A stretch of DNA of 48,599 nucleotides from a virus. The first letter of the stretch is position 1. Each line of letters begins with the position of its first letter. The stretch covers positions 1 through 48,599 of the IMG/VR virus record IMGVR_UViG_3300036861_000290. The stretch is one strand, 5' to 3'. The notes beneath the pieces were generated by a model that ran no database searches, was not told the origin of the DNA, and saw only the letters and a list, made by a program, of their open reading frames with translations. Positions 48,346 through 48,599 of this stretch are shown here, piece after piece. The position numbers and the translations under genes are program-made.

Positions 48346-48599
48346 ATGCCCGTCAGCATGGAGGTGGAGGTGCGTGGTGGAGGTGTGCAGAGGGTGGCAC
48401 CGATCACCACCCAAGCGGCCGCATCGCGGGACGGGATGTCACACCCCTGCCCGCTCTACGCGGTCAGTCTATGCACCCAGAGACCTCCATGTTCCAGATT
48501 TCGCTCCTCTGTCAACACGACACTTTTCAGCCTGTTTCCGCAGGTCAGCGAGTTACCCCCTGTATGGGTACACCTACCTGTGAGGGACCTGACAGGGGG
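48346..48599. repeat. terminal direct repeat, right copy
   Basis: Second copy of bases 1-254, with T at 48472 instead of G at 127. In the circular molecule it is the same segment as the left copy. On the minus strand a TTGACA lies at 48515-48510 (170-165 in the left copy) and is the only candidate promoter element seen for the early leftward operon; no good -10 follows. Confidence 0.95.
48549..48586 (+). promoter_or_regulatory. conserved promoter-like motif, copy A (second occurrence)
   Basis: Identical to bases 204-241 because it lies in the terminal repeat; it counts as one site in the circular genome. Confidence 0.7.

Noticed and set aside
1-48599. Temperate lifestyle
   Set aside because: No integrase, excisionase, repressor, attachment site or partition genes were found on either strand.
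1-48599. CRISPR arrays or insertion sequences
   Set aside because: No regularly spaced repeats and no transposase genes were seen.

Overview
The window is one complete double-stranded DNA bacteriophage genome, opened at an arbitrary point of a circle. Its first 254 bases recur as its last 254 bases with one mismatch, so the unique length is about 48,345 bp. It is very GC-rich, has almost no spare DNA, and most small genes are joined by 4-base ATGA, GTGA or TTGA stop/start overlaps. GTG and TTG starts are common. High GC, an amidase lysin of the type seen in actinophages, and a lysis module without a mycolyl-arabinogalactan esterase suggest a high-GC host, possibly an actinobacterium without a mycolic layer; this is inference. 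No integrase, repressor or partition system is visible, so the phage is probably strictly lytic. No tail tube, sheath or classical tape measure was recognised. The genes after the capsid fit a short-tailed (podovirus-like) particle with an adaptor, a large nozzle-type protein, fibres and three internal ejection-type proteins.

Layout. (1) Rightward, 372-26,921: small leader genes, a lipoprotein, large terminase, portal, a structured leader with terminator and tRNA-Trp, scaffold, major capsid, paralogous decoration-type proteins, adaptor, adhesins and fibre proteins, a 657-aa tail protein, three ejection-type proteins (the last 1,873 aa with a ParB-like domain), amidase endolysin and two membrane lysis proteins. 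A strong terminator lies at 27,005-27,034. (2) Leftward, 36,566 to 27,044: endonuclease VII, MazG-like protein, archaeo-eukaryotic-type primase, Cas4-like nuclease, small metallopeptidase, ssDNA-binding-like acidic protein, DnaB-like helicase, 5'-nucleotidase, dNMP kinase and many small unknowns. (3) Rightward, 36,831-41,733: zinc ribbon, family A DNA polymerase, RNA ligase, RNase H-fold exonuclease and small unknowns. (4) Leftward, 48,324 to 41,683: about 18 mostly small genes, many zinc ribbons, two sigma-region-4-like HTH proteins and an ArdA-like protein; this looks like the early, host-takeover region.

How the parts may work together. A conserved motif of about 38 bases (GAGTT-N3-CCCTGT-N6/7-CACCTACCTGT) stands in the transcribed orientation upstream of every transcription unit except the early leftward one, which encodes the sigma-like proteins. 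The motif therefore looks like a phage-specific promoter or operator set, with the early operon supplying the factor. The copy at 6,236 is followed by a run of five hairpins ending in an intrinsic terminator just before tRNA-Trp and the capsid genes. That order resembles the late-gene leader and antitermination switch of lambdoid phages, built from unrelated sequence. From terminase to holin, 23 of 24 protein genes end in TAG and none in TGA, in the same block that carries tRNA-Trp(CCA) with A at position 24.
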